From an uncultured Muribaculum sp. (GTDB lineage: Bacteria > Bacteroidota > Bacteroidia > Bacteroidales > Muribaculaceae), in contig CAJUTE010000014.1 of the NCBI GenBank assembly GCA_910589555.1, forward strand, positions 1-53,438: 53,438 bases of DNA. The letters are read 5' to 3'. Below, piece by piece: positions 42,333-50,232 of this stretch (the first letter of the stretch is position 1; the number at the start of each line of letters is the position of its first letter). Position numbers and translations under genes: made by a program. Under the pieces are notes generated by a model. The model had not been told where the DNA came from and ran no database searches. It worked only from the letters and a program-made list of their open reading frames with translations.

Positions 42333-42377
42333 CGGGACAAAAGCGTGACATTGCGATTGTGTCACGGTATTGTCCCG
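42333..42377 (+). promoter_or_regulatory. compound inverted repeat between regulator and barrel gene
   Basis: Outer arms CGGGACAA (42333-42340) / TTGTCCCG (42370-42377), a symmetric 3-nt internal loop, then inner arms CGTGACA (42344-42350) / TGTCACG (42360-42366) around a 9-nt loop. It starts 12 nt after the regulator stop and ends just upstream of the -33 region of the barrel gene's promoter. It could be the regulator's terminator, although no T-tract follows, or its operator. Confidence 0.55.
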
Positions 42378-42408
42378 TCTGATATTCCGGCATTTATCTT
42401 TTGAGAAC

Positions 42409-42416
42409 TAATTTTG
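42409..42416 (+). promoter_or_regulatory. -7 box for the outer-membrane barrel gene
   Basis: TAATTTTG matches TAnnTTTG and is 36 nt before the ATG at 42453. The -33 position reads TTC, so an activator such as the upstream regulator may be needed. The apparent TTG start at 42414 is part of this box. Confidence 0.5.
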
Positions 42417-42452
42417 CCGCATCGAAATTATTGTAACTCAAAAGAACTGAAT

Positions 42453-44567
42453 ATGAAAATCCTGAGATTTATCGTGATGATGATTCTGTTCTCAAGTGTA
42501 AGTATTGTGTGTGCGCAATCAACAGTTGAACAATCAGAATCAAACACCGACTCTGTTAAATATGAAAAAGAGTTGATGGAGATTGAGGTGAAAGTAAACC
42601 GTAAGTATGTCAAGCCGACAGGTCGCGGCATTAAGGTGTCGATGGCGGGCAATCCTGTAGCCAAACTCGGTTCGGCTGCGGAAATGATGAAACAGCTCCC
42701 AATGATTGATACGTCAAAGGGTGGTATAGATATTCTCGGGCATGGCACACCGCAAATCTATATCAACAATAAGCTCGTCAGCAATGCTTCAGAACTGACC
42801 TCGCTATCGGCAGCTGATATCAAGGATGTGGAGATTGTCACAAATCCTTCAGCAAAATATGGCACAGATGTGTCATCAGTGATATTGATCCGGACAAAGA
42901 AGCACAATGAGGGATTTCATGCGATAGCGGCGGGGAATGGCGCCATGTCAGAAGCATTCTCTGCGTCAGGAGATGTGAATGTAAACTATCATACAGAAAG
43001 CGGATTCACTTTTTTCGGGGATTTTTCATATGGCACATCGGCATATAGACAGAAGCGATATTATGGGGAAAAGTTCTATATACCGGGGGAGTCTAATGAG
43101 GTATTCCACACGCAAACACATTCCAATGCGAGAAGCAGATCCCGGTCGTTTTCAGCAGACGGAGGTGTTAACTATGATTTTGGTAAACATTCCGTTGGGG
43201 TGAAATACTATTTTTACCACACTCCGAAAAGCCATTACTACGATAATGCCAACACCGAGACTGATGCGCGGGAAGACGTGTCGGTGATATCTTCGTGCAC
43301 CGATCTGAATTCTAATAGTTCCACGCATCGAGTCAATATGTTTGGTGACTTTGCGTTGCCGCTTAACATTGGTATGAGAATTGATGCAGACTATGTCGGT
43401 TCGTTAAAGAGGTCTCTCTCAGCTGTAGATGAGAACAAATCGGAGGGATGGGTGCGTAACAGCAACCGTACTGTCAGTGACCTGTGGGCTGCAAAATTGG
43501 TACTGACCGGAAAAATACAAAACACAGAAATTGAAGTGGGCAGCGATATTTCCCACACATCGAATAATCAGGACTTCGCAAGCGCGGCATCTGACAATTT
43601 ATCATTTCTCAGACCGGGGGAAGACGATGTGAAGCAAAACCTATATGCGGTGTTCGGCAGCTTTGACTGGACGCCTGATCAAAAATGGAATGTCTATGGC
43701 GGCATACGTTGGGAAGCAACCGACAGCAAGTATCGCCATGACAATCTCTTGAATTCAGATTTATCACGCACTTATGGGAATATTTTGCCAAACATAGGCG
43801 TTTGCTTCAATTCAGGGATATACGTCACATTATTCTATCGTGCATCAGTTTACCGACCAAATTATCAATCACTGGATAATAACTATATTTATGTCACTCC
43901 GACCCTTTGGGAAACCGGTAATCCGGAGTTAAAGACAGCATTGGTTCACCGTATAGGGCTTAATCTGTCATATAAAAATTTCTCACTGCAAAGTTCATTC
44001 AGAATTAATGAAAGGAATTCAAGTGCGGTGTATTACTATGATTCGGATAAAGGTGAGAATGTCACGAAACCTATCAATCTACCCCGATATAATTCGTTGC
44101 AGATTGTGGCAGTTCAGCGACTTGATTTCGGGTTATGGCATCCTGCATTGCAAGGAGTGTTTTATATTCAAGATTTGAGGTATGGTGCACCACGGAGAAA
44201 ATATGACAAACCACTATATACGCTATCAATGAACAATCGGTTTGATATTCCGGGCGGCATATACGCTTACCTGAATATCTTTGGCATGGGTACCGGAAAT
44301 CAGGATGTAGTATATTCACATGGTGCGTGGATGGCATCACTAACGCTAAATAAATCATGGAAGAGGTGGACATTTATTCTGTCAGCAAATGATTTGTTTG
44401 GCACATGGCGACAACCGTTTGACACGGAAACAAATACTGTCGCATACTCCTCAAATCGAGAAGGTGGATCTCAATCAGTGTCATTGAGCATCAGATATAC
44501 CATGAACTCGGCAAAAGGTAAGTATAAAGGAAAAACTGCAAGGCAAGATGAAATTGACCGTCTTTAG
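42453..44567 (+). CDS. outer-membrane beta-barrel protein with TonB-receptor-like plug (OMP_b-brl_3 type)
   Basis: About 704 residues from the ATG at 42453, with a signal peptide ending V-S-I-V-C-A-Q. The region about 60-165 looks like a TonB-receptor plug (A-E-M-M-K-Q-L-P-M-I-D, I-Y-I-N-N-K-L-V, D-V-E-I-V-T-N-P-S-A-K-Y-G). A barrel of alternating aromatic strands runs to the C-terminus. There is no N-terminal carboxypeptidase-like domain and no SusD partner, so this is the outer membrane beta-barrel family rather than a SusC. The protein ends in a charged tail (K-G-K-Y-K-G-K-T-A-R-Q-D-E-I-D-R-L), not the usual terminal aromatic. It probably imports or binds a small ligand under control of the adjacent regulator; the ligand is unknown. 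Confidence 0.8.
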   Translation: MKILRFIVMMILFSSVSIVCAQSTVEQSESNTDSVKYEKELMEIEVKVNRKYVKPTGRGIKVSMAGNPVAKLGSAAEMMKQLPMIDTSKGGIDILGHGTPQIYINNKLVSNASELTSLSAADIKDVEIVTNPSAKYGTDVSSVILIRTKKHNEGFHAIAAGNGAMSEAFSASGDVNVNYHTESGFTFFGDFSYGTSAYRQKRYYGEKFYIPGESNEVFHTQTHSNARSRSRSFSADGGVNYDFGKHSVGVKYYFYHTPKSHYYDNANTETDAREDVSVISSCTDLNSNSSTHRVNMFGDFALPLNIGMRIDADYVGSLKRSLSAVDENKSEGWVRNSNRTVSDLWAAKLVLTGKIQNTEIEVGSDISHTSNNQDFASAASDNLSFLRPGEDDVKQNLYAVFGSFDWTPDQKWNVYGGIRWEATDSKYRHDNLLNSDLSRTYGNILPNIGVCFNSGIYVTLFYRASVYRPNYQSLDNNYIYVTPTLWETGNPELKTALVHRIGLNLSYKNFSLQSSFRINERNSSAVYYYDSDKGENVTKPINLPRYNSLQIVAVQRLDFGLWHPALQGVFYIQDLRYGAPRRKYDKPLYTLSMNNRFDIPGGIYAYLNIFGMGTGNQDVVYSHGAWMASLTLNKSWKRWTFILSANDLFGTWRQPFDTETNTVAYSSNREGGSQSVSLSIRYTMNSAKGKYKGKTARQDEIDRL

Positions 44568-44625
44568 GACGAAAACCAATCTTATATATAAACTCACGTT
44601 GACCGGGAATCAATTTCGGATATAT

Positions 44626-44678
44626 AATAATAAAGCAGGAACAGTCCATTTCTCAATGACTGTTCCTGCTTTATTATT
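44626..44678. terminator. strong bidirectional terminator
   Basis: A perfect 21-bp stem: arms 44626-44646 and 44658-44678 (core GCAGGAACAGTC / GACTGTTCCTGC, flanked by AATAATAAA and TTTATTATT), 11-nt loop. It ends both the barrel gene (+) and the gmd-fcl operon (-). Confidence 0.93.
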
Positions 44679-44701
44679 GATGCTGACTGACTCTCGATGT
44701 A

Positions 44702-45643
44702 TTATCGTTCGGCGCGCATGGGGTTGGAGAGGAAGTCTTGATAAGCGAGCCGTATGCCATCGGCAAGTTCGGTAGAGTAGACCCAGCCGAGTGCCGCCGC
44801 CTTAGACACGTCGAGCAGTTTGCGCGGAGTGCCGTTGGGTTTTGAAGTGTCCCACACTATATTCCCTTTATATCCTACAGTTTGTGCCACTGTTTCCGCA
44901 AGTTCTTTTATAGTTAGCTCTTTGCCGGTTCCTGCGTTCACAGTCTCGTTGCCTGAGTAGTTGTTCATCAGGAAAACACAGAGGTTGGCGAGGTCGTCGA
45001 CGTAGAGGAACTCGCGCAGCGGCGAGCCGTCGCCCCAACACACCACTTCCGGAATGCCTGCTTCTTTGGCTTCATGAAACCGGCGTATCAATGCCGGCAG
45101 AACATGGCTGTGGGTGGGATGGTAGTTGTCATTCGGGCCATAGAGGTTGGTGGGCATCACTGAGATATAGTCAGTTCCGTATTGACGGTTAAGGAATTCG
45201 CAATATTTCAGTCCGCTGATCTTAGCCAGGGCGTATGCCTCGTTGGTCTTCTCCAGCGGAGATGTCAGCAGGCAGTCCTCTTTCATGGGCTGTGGCGCCA
45301 TGCGGGGATATATGCAGGAAGAGCCGAGGAATTCGAGCTTTTTGCACCCGTTTTTCCACGCCGCGTGGATTACGTTCATTTCGAGCATCATGTTTTCGTA
45401 CATGAAGTCGGCGAGTGACGATGAGTTGGCTTCGATTCCACCTACTTTTGCGGCTGCGAGAAACACGTATTCCGGTTTTTCGGCTGCAAAGAAGTCATTG
45501 ACGGCTTGCTGGTTTATGAGGTCTAGCTCTTTATGTGTGCGTGTCAGGATGTTGCCGTAGCCTTGGCGGCGTAGTTCGCGGACAATCGCGGAACCTACCA
45601 TGCCCCGGTGTCCGGCAACATATATTTTGGCATTTTTTTCCAT
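44702..45643 (-). CDS. fcl: GDP-L-fucose synthase
   Basis: Epimerase-reductase that turns GDP-4-keto-6-deoxymannose, the product of Gmd, into GDP-L-fucose with NADPH. The 313-residue short-chain dehydrogenase has the nucleotide loop G-H-R-G-M-V-G-S near the N-terminus, the catalytic S-S-C-I-Y-P and Y-A-L-A-K, and the fucose synthase segments A-A-K-V-G-G-I and M-P-T-N-L-Y-G-P-N-D-N-Y. Third and last gene of the gmd operon, 14 nt after the fusion gene. Confidence 0.96.
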   Translation of the reverse strand: MEKNAKIYVAGHRGMVGSAIVRELRRQGYGNILTRTHKELDLINQQAVNDFFAAEKPEYVFLAAAKVGGIEANSSSLADFMYENMMLEMNVIHAAWKNGCKKLEFLGSSCIYPRMAPQPMKEDCLLTSPLEKTNEAYALAKISGLKYCEFLNRQYGTDYISVMPTNLYGPNDNYHPTHSHVLPALIRRFHEAKEAGIPEVVCWGDGSPLREFLYVDDLANLCVFLMNNYSGNETVNAGTGKELTIKELAETVAQTVGYKGNIVWDTSKPNGTPRKLLDVSKAAALGWVYSTELADGIRLAYQDFLSNPMRAER

Positions 45644-45657
45644 TTTGGTGTGTTGAA

Positions 45658-46821
45658 TTAGAAAGAGTCTTTCCTTCTGATCTTGATTGTTATCACATCT
45701 TCAGCATCCGGGATTCCATCAACCACGAGAGCGAGATAGCCTCCTCCTCCGGCTCCAAGCATTTTCCATGCGAGCGCCTTGTCTTTCCATCGGTCGATGT
45801 ATTGCTCTACGCCGGGCTGCATCATGGCGGGGAACATGGCGATTTGAGCGTTGAAAGAGTCGCGGAAAGCGCCGGCGAACGCCGTGAGGTCGCGTGACAG
45901 GATTGCGTCCCAGCAGCATTGTGCCGCAGAGGTGAGTGAACTCACTTTCTCAGGGGTGACATTTTTCCCTTCCACCACCGAGCATCCGGGGCGGCGTGGG
46001 AACATGGGGATGAGGCAGATGTGGTTTTCAAGCCAGGAAAGAACATCCTCGTCGTGACATGACTCTATTTTCGACGGCCAGTAATGCCCGTCGTAATAAT
46101 GGCGGTTGAGCCCCGACATGCATATTCCGATCGCGTCCTGGGCGCCGGAGATGTGTCCTTCATTCTCCGGGTCGTTCTCGAAGCAGAACAGCAGGCGTGC
46201 AAGCATCTCCTCATTGTAGTTGGGAAGCTCGTAAGGCCATATTTTTTTAGCCGCGTTTCGGGTTGAGGTCGACATTCCTCCGCGTTCCATGAACTCCATG
46301 GTGGGCTCAATGGACACTGTCAGCGCCCATCCTGCTCCATGTTCCGACACGTAGGGCTGGTCGATCCATGTTCCTGCAAGGTCAACACGGTAGGGGAGAT
46401 GCGAGCTCACCCCTTTCCGGAGCGAGGTCGTGGAACGTGCTTCAAGACCTGCGTCGGGCTCGCGTTCGAGCACCACATATTCGATGCCGCGTTCACGGCA
46501 GAACTCACGCTTCATGTCGCTTCCGCCGTCGGAATTTACCACGAATATGTCGGGCTGCACACGGTCGACCACTTCGACGAAGTCCATCATGCCTGATCCG
46601 GGGTTGACGAATGCGTCGGTCACGTAGCGTATGGACTTGACCATGTAAAGGCGCTCTTTCTCGGAATAAACCGTCTTGCGGTTTTTGAGCTCTTCGATGG
46701 TTTTGTCGGACCCTATTCCCACATAGAGATCGCCGAATTTCGACGCTTCCTTGAAGAATGCCACGTGTCCGGAGTGGAGCATGTCGTAGCATCCCGAAAC
46801 GAAAACTTTTTTGTTTGCCAT
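45658..46821 (-). CDS. fusion of cytidylyltransferase-like and GHMP-kinase domains
   Basis: A 387-residue two-domain enzyme between gmd and fcl. Residues 1-135 are a nucleotidyltransferase of the RfaE2/TagD type, with G-C-Y-D-M-L-H-S-G-H (H16, H19) and a later R-S-T-T-S motif (129-133). Residues 140-387 are a GHMP kinase related to HddA heptose kinases: P-Y-R-V-D-L-A-G (143-150), an ATP loop G-G-M-S-T-S-T-R-N-A-A (181-191), G-A-Q-D-A (226-230) and motif 3 G-A-G-G-G-G (356-361). Such a pair would phosphorylate a sugar and then activate it to NMP-sugar. It is distinct from Fkp (fucokinase/GDP-fucose pyrophosphorylase), which is about 950 residues with unrelated order. Substrate unknown; the operon suggests a deoxy- or heptose-type sugar for surface glycans. 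Confidence 0.78.
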   Translation of the reverse strand: MANKKVFVSGCYDMLHSGHVAFFKEASKFGDLYVGIGSDKTIEELKNRKTVYSEKERLYMVKSIRYVTDAFVNPGSGMMDFVEVVDRVQPDIFVVNSDGGSDMKREFCRERGIEYVVLEREPDAGLEARSTTSLRKGVSSHLPYRVDLAGTWIDQPYVSEHGAGWALTVSIEPTMEFMERGGMSTSTRNAAKKIWPYELPNYNEEMLARLLFCFENDPENEGHISGAQDAIGICMSGLNRHYYDGHYWPSKIESCHDEDVLSWLENHICLIPMFPRRPGCSVVEGKNVTPEKVSSLTSAAQCCWDAILSRDLTAFAGAFRDSFNAQIAMFPAMMQPGVEQYIDRWKDKALAWKMLGAGGGGYLALVVDGIPDAEDVITIKIRRKDSF

Positions 46822-46841
46822 GTCAGTTAAAAAAACGGGTT

Positions 46842-47933
46842 TTATTTCACAATTCCTTTTTCAAGGTATTCAGCGAGGTTGGTGCGCACCTTCTCTCCGG
46901 CACGCTCCACAGCCACCTTCGCCATGTCGGCGTCCACCATTAGGTTGACAAGCTGCTCGAAGGATGTTTTCTTTGACGGATCCCATCCGAGCTTCTCCTT
47001 CGCCTTGGTGGGGTCGCCCCAAAGGTTGACCACATCAGTCGGGCGGTAGAAGTCGGGCGACACCTCGATGACGGTCTTGCCTGTCTTCACGTCGATTCCC
47101 TTTTCGTCGGCACCTTCGCCTTCGAAACGCAGTTCGATGCCGGCGCGGCGGAATGCATGGAGGCAGAATTCGCGCACGGAGTGTTGCTCGCCGGTGGCTA
47201 TCACATAGTCCTCGGGCTGCGGCTGCTGCAGGATGAGCCACATGCACTCCACATAGTCCTTGGCGTATCCCCAGTCACGCAGCGACGAGAGATTGCCGAG
47301 GTACAGCTTCTCCTGCTTGCCTTGGGCGATGCGGGCTGCGGCGAGGGTGATTTTGCGTGTCACGAATGTCTCGCCTCGGCGTTCCGACTCGTGGTTGAAC
47401 AATATGCCCGAGCAGCAGTACATTCCGTAAGCCTCGCGATACTCCTTCACGATCCAGAAGCCGTAGAGCTTGGCGACAGCGTAGGGAGAATAGGGGTGAA
47501 ACGGGGTGTCCTCATTCTGTGGCACCTGCTCCACCTTTCCATACAGCTCGGAGGTGGATGCCTGATAGATGCGGCAAGTGTCTTTCAATCCGCACAGCCG
47601 GACTGCCTCAAGGATGCGCAGCACACCTGTGGCGTCGACATCGGCAGTGAACTCGGGCGAGTCAAACGATACCTGCACGTGGCTCTGCGCGGCGAGGTTG
47701 TAGATTTCATCAGGGCGGACTTTGCTCACCACTTGCAGTATCGACATCGAGTCGCCGAGGTCGGCATAGTGCAGGTGGAAATTAGGCTTACCCTCAAGAT
47801 GAGCTATGCGTTCACGGAAGTCCACCGACGAGCGGCGTATCGTGCCGTGCACGTCATATCCTTTTTCCAATAAAAATTCGGCCAGAAACGATCCGTCCTG
47901 ACCGGTAATGCCAGTAATTAGTGCAGTTTTCAT
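46842..47933 (-). CDS. gmd: GDP-mannose 4,6-dehydratase
   Basis: First enzyme of GDP-fucose synthesis: GDP-D-mannose to GDP-4-keto-6-deoxy-D-mannose. The 363-residue protein has the NADP loop G-I-T-G-Q-D-G-S-F-L, the R-R-S-S cofactor segment, N-L-A-A-Q-S-H-V, the catalytic S-T-S-E-L-Y-G-K and Y-A-V-A-K (Y-S-P-Y-A-V-A-K), N-H-E-S-E-R-R-G-E-T-F-V and Y-R-P-T-D-V. First gene of the gmd-fusion-fcl operon. GC-rich codon use here differs sharply from the AT-rich genes upstream at 48-53 kb. Many Bacteroidales use GDP-fucose to decorate capsule and surface glycoproteins. Confidence 0.97.
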   Translation of the reverse strand: MKTALITGITGQDGSFLAEFLLEKGYDVHGTIRRSSVDFRERIAHLEGKPNFHLHYADLGDSMSILQVVSKVRPDEIYNLAAQSHVQVSFDSPEFTADVDATGVLRILEAVRLCGLKDTCRIYQASTSELYGKVEQVPQNEDTPFHPYSPYAVAKLYGFWIVKEYREAYGMYCCSGILFNHESERRGETFVTRKITLAAARIAQGKQEKLYLGNLSSLRDWGYAKDYVECMWLILQQPQPEDYVIATGEQHSVREFCLHAFRRAGIELRFEGEGADEKGIDVKTGKTVIEVSPDFYRPTDVVNLWGDPTKAKEKLGWDPSKKTSFEQLVNLMVDADMAKVAVERAGEKVRTNLAEYLEKGIVK

Positions 47934-47953
47934 AAATCTTTGGTGTAATTTAT

Positions 47954-47984
47954 TTGTTAAAGTGCTATAAAGAAACTATCTTTA
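47954..47984 (+). promoter_or_regulatory. possible promoter for the 62-aa gene
   Basis: TTG (47954-47956), 20-nt spacer, TATCTTTA (47977-47984). It would give a leader of about 105 nt before 48097. The same AT-rich gap must hold the gmd promoter on the other strand, for which no convincing box was found. Confidence 0.45.
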
Positions 47985-48096
47985 TGGTTAAAGCTAATAT
48001 ATTGTTTAATAGACAATAATGTCAGTTCAACTACTTATACAATAGCTGATTAAATAGAGGAACTTGATAAACAATTATAGCTAAAATTGAAAAATT

Positions 48097-48285
48097 ATGA
48101 CAGAAAAGGAGAGAAATGAATTATTTGATAAAATTGTAATTGGATTACAAAATTCAACAGAGGCGATGCTGCGAGAAAAAAAATCACGTGGTCAAAAGGT
48201 TGCTTATATTAAACCAAACGGAAAAGTTTATACTATTACCGCCAGAACAGCTTTAAAAAATTTTATTGAGCAAACGAACCGTTGA
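48097..48285 (+). CDS. small hypothetical protein (62 aa)
   Basis: ATG at 48097, 62 residues, charged and helical at the N-terminus (M-T-E-K-E-R-N-E-L-F-D-K-I), then a short beta-like stretch V-A-Y-I-K-P-N-G-K-V-Y-T-I-T-A and a helix. No signal peptide or membrane segment and no family recognised. A promoter-like sequence precedes it. It is convergent with the 322-residue gene; the stops are 12 nt apart. AT-rich, like its right-hand neighbours. Confidence 0.55.
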   Translation: MTEKERNELFDKIVIGLQNSTEAMLREKKSRGQKVAYIKPNGKVYTITARTALKNFIEQTNR

Positions 48286-48297
48286 TAGATTATTTTT

Positions 48298-49266
48298 TTA
48301 TTTTCTCTGTAGAGAATCAATTATCTGTTGATTTATTGCAGCAAGTGAGTCTGCTCGATTGATTAATTTAGTCAGCTCATAATTATCCGATGTGTTGACC
48401 GATTTATTTTGAACTGTTGTATTATCAGATGTGTGGTAAATTTCCAATAAAAATGTCAGTATTATCCCCATGGCACCAATCCAAATTCCGTATCTGCCTA
48501 AACGGTTGTTGTATTCATTGTTAATCAACGAATATGCATCGTAGCATTTTTCTCGTAGAATCTCCAACAAAGACAGCCTGTTACGCAAAGTATTATATAT
48601 GGTATTCTTTATATTGAAGCGCGACATTTCCAATAACGCTTCAGCATATGATGCCTCACCCATCACTCTTTGGCAATCACGTTTTAACTGTTTTACCTCA
48701 ATAAGAGCTTGCTTATAAGCCTTTTTTACATTGGTAGTTTCTTGAAGTTTGCATAATTGACCCGAAAGGGTCATGTATGCGTCATTCAGTTTATCCTGAT
48801 ATTCTGTGAGATAGTGAGTATAGATGTTTTTAAGTGTCTTGCTGTCAGAAAGTTTTATTAGATGAGTTGACGTGTATCCCTGCAACAGTGAGTCGCATTC
48901 ATCTTCATGATAATTATGTTCATGAAATATGCCTTTCAGATAATGATATATGGAGTGGTGCATCTGCGAGAGCAGGCACTCAGTCAATGCATCAGCAGGT
49001 GTTGGAATATTTACTTCATAGGATATAAGACCTGAGCGTATAGCCTCAAGATGTGTGAAAGACAATTTTCTCTCATTGTCGATACTGTCAAGGGAATAAT
49101 ATAATGTGATATTTTTAGTCGAGAGCTCAACTTCACAGCGAAGTTTGCATGGAGGCAACCCAATGATATCGCTAAGTTCTACGCTTGCCGGTTCAGGATT
49201 AATCACATCCGGTATCTGCTCATTCAAGGATGGAATCCAAAGTGCATAATACCGTCTTTGTCCCAT
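48298..49266 (-). CDS. unrecognised coiled-coil protein with C-terminal membrane anchor
   Basis: A 322-residue protein with no family I can name. Residues 1-90 look like a beta-rich domain. A histidine-rich segment follows at 103-124 (M-H-H-S-I-Y-H-Y-L, then H-E-H-N-Y-H-E-D-E). A long helical or coiled-coil part runs from 140 to 255, with one transmembrane helix at about 259-277 and a polar tail of 45 residues. There is no signal peptide, so the large N-terminal part is most likely cytoplasmic. It starts 12 nt after the 91-residue gene on the same strand, so the two form an operon under the promoter at 49597-49628. The His/Glu cluster could bind metal; that is a guess. Confidence 0.65.
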   Translation of the reverse strand: MGQRRYYALWIPSLNEQIPDVINPEPASVELSDIIGLPPCKLRCEVELSTKNITLYYSLDSIDNERKLSFTHLEAIRSGLISYEVNIPTPADALTECLLSQMHHSIYHYLKGIFHEHNYHEDECDSLLQGYTSTHLIKLSDSKTLKNIYTHYLTEYQDKLNDAYMTLSGQLCKLQETTNVKKAYKQALIEVKQLKRDCQRVMGEASYAEALLEMSRFNIKNTIYNTLRNRLSLLEILREKCYDAYSLINNEYNNRLGRYGIWIGAMGIILTFLLEIYHTSDNTTVQNKSVNTSDNYELTKLINRADSLAAINQQIIDSLQRK

Positions 49267-49278
49267 TGAGTTACACGG

Positions 49279-49554
49279 CTATAGAGTAATGTTCATGTGC
49301 AACAGATTGCGAAGCACCCAATCAGAAACACGCGTCTTAACCGATGGACGGCTTAAAAAATAGTTTCTTACCTTTTTACCTTCTTTAGTTAGAGCCCAAG
49401 TGTTTCCATCCTTTGACACAGCATTCTTTATGAATCCTTGAAGTTCAAGGCTTCTGAAATCCTTTTCGCCAAGCTTTGATTTAAGCTCGCTCACAAAGCC
49501 GCTCTCATCATTGAGAGCAGGATTGCATATCGGAAGATTCATATAAGCTTTCAT
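49279..49554 (-). CDS. small winged-helix-like protein
   Basis: 91 residues from the ATG at 49552-49554; a TTG at 49599 in frame is the end of the promoter box and is rejected. The centre reads F-R-S-L-E-L-Q-G-F-I-K-N-A-V-S then G-N-T-W-A-L-T-K-E-G-K-K-V-R-N-Y-F, a pattern resembling the recognition helix and wing of small winged-helix regulators (helix, then W-x-L-T-x-x-G). It could autoregulate the unit with the membrane protein downstream. The family is not certain. Confidence 0.6.
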   Translation of the reverse strand: MKAYMNLPICNPALNDESGFVSELKSKLGEKDFRSLELQGFIKNAVSKDGNTWALTKEGKKVRNYFLSRPSVKTRVSDWVLRNLLHMNITL

Positions 49555-49596
49555 TGTCGACAGGTAAAAAAGATTGTTGTTCTTATTGGTACAACG

Positions 49597-49628
49597 CAAA
49601 GATACAACATTTAGTTTTGAATTTCAAA
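49597..49628 (-). promoter_or_regulatory. promoter of the two-gene unknown unit
   Basis: Minus-strand TTTG (49625-49628), 20-nt spacer, TATCTTTG (49597-49604): a perfect consensus match, as at dxs. Predicted start near 49590, leader about 36 nt to the ATG at 49554. Confidence 0.8.
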
Positions 49629-49681
49629 TCTTTATAAGATTTTTTGTCGCATTACACTAAACGCACCAAGCAATATTGTCT

Positions 49682-50230
49682 TCAGCAATATTTATCTGTA
49701 ATTGTGTGGTAAATATCAATTACCTTATTTACATCAAAAATTTCTTCGGCTTTTTTTCTTCCATTTAATCCCATATTATGTCGTTCTTCAACTGATAGAG
49801 ATAGAAATTTTTCAATTGTGGAAACTAATGATGCGACATCTTTAGGTTGACATAAAAAACCTGTTTTGCCATCGTCAACGGTCTCTCTGCATCCTGGAAT
49901 ATCAGTAGTGATGATTGGCTTTTTCATCGCCAACCCCTCCATCAATACTCTTGACAGCCCTTCATTATAAAATGTCGGATGAACGATGCAATCACAGTTT
50001 ATGATTATATCTTTTACATCTTGCCTGTAACCAAGATATTCAATATATCCTTCTTGAACGTCTTTTTCAACAATATCTCGTGGGACATGATTAGGATATG
50101 ATTCGTCTATATCGCCAAGCAAAATAAATTTAACATTCGGGTAGCGTTTTAAAATAACTTTTGAAGCATCAACGTACTGTTGATATCCTTTGTCGTATAG
50201 CACCCTAGATATCATTAAAAACTTACACAT
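49682..50230 (-). CDS. glycosyltransferase family 4, C-terminal half (split gene)
   Basis: 182 residues equal to the C-terminal, nucleotide-sugar-binding half of a GT4 enzyme: F-L-M-I-S-R-V-L-Y-D-K-G-Y near the start, V-K-F-I-L-L-G-D, V-H-P-T-F-Y-N-E-G-L-S-R-V-L-M-E-G-L-A (E-x7-E-type motif) and T-D-I-P-G-C-R-E-T-V. The N-terminal half is the next ORF upstream, in another reading frame and ending 2 nt before this ATG. In intact homologues a linker of about ten residues joins the halves; here part of it is missing. Either a small deletion plus frameshift inactivated the gene, or the halves are made as two chains. Confidence 0.8.
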   Translation of the reverse strand: MCKFLMISRVLYDKGYQQYVDASKVILKRYPNVKFILLGDIDESYPNHVPRDIVEKDVQEGYIEYLGYRQDVKDIIINCDCIVHPTFYNEGLSRVLMEGLAMKKPIITTDIPGCRETVDDGKTGFLCQPKDVASLVSTIEKFLSLSVEERHNMGLNGRKKAEEIFDVNKVIDIYHTITDKYC

Positions 50231-50232
50231 GT

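Noticed and set aside
47157..47873. 238-codon open frame opposite gmd
   Set aside because: Gmd motifs are complete on the minus strand; the plus-strand frame is a shadow.
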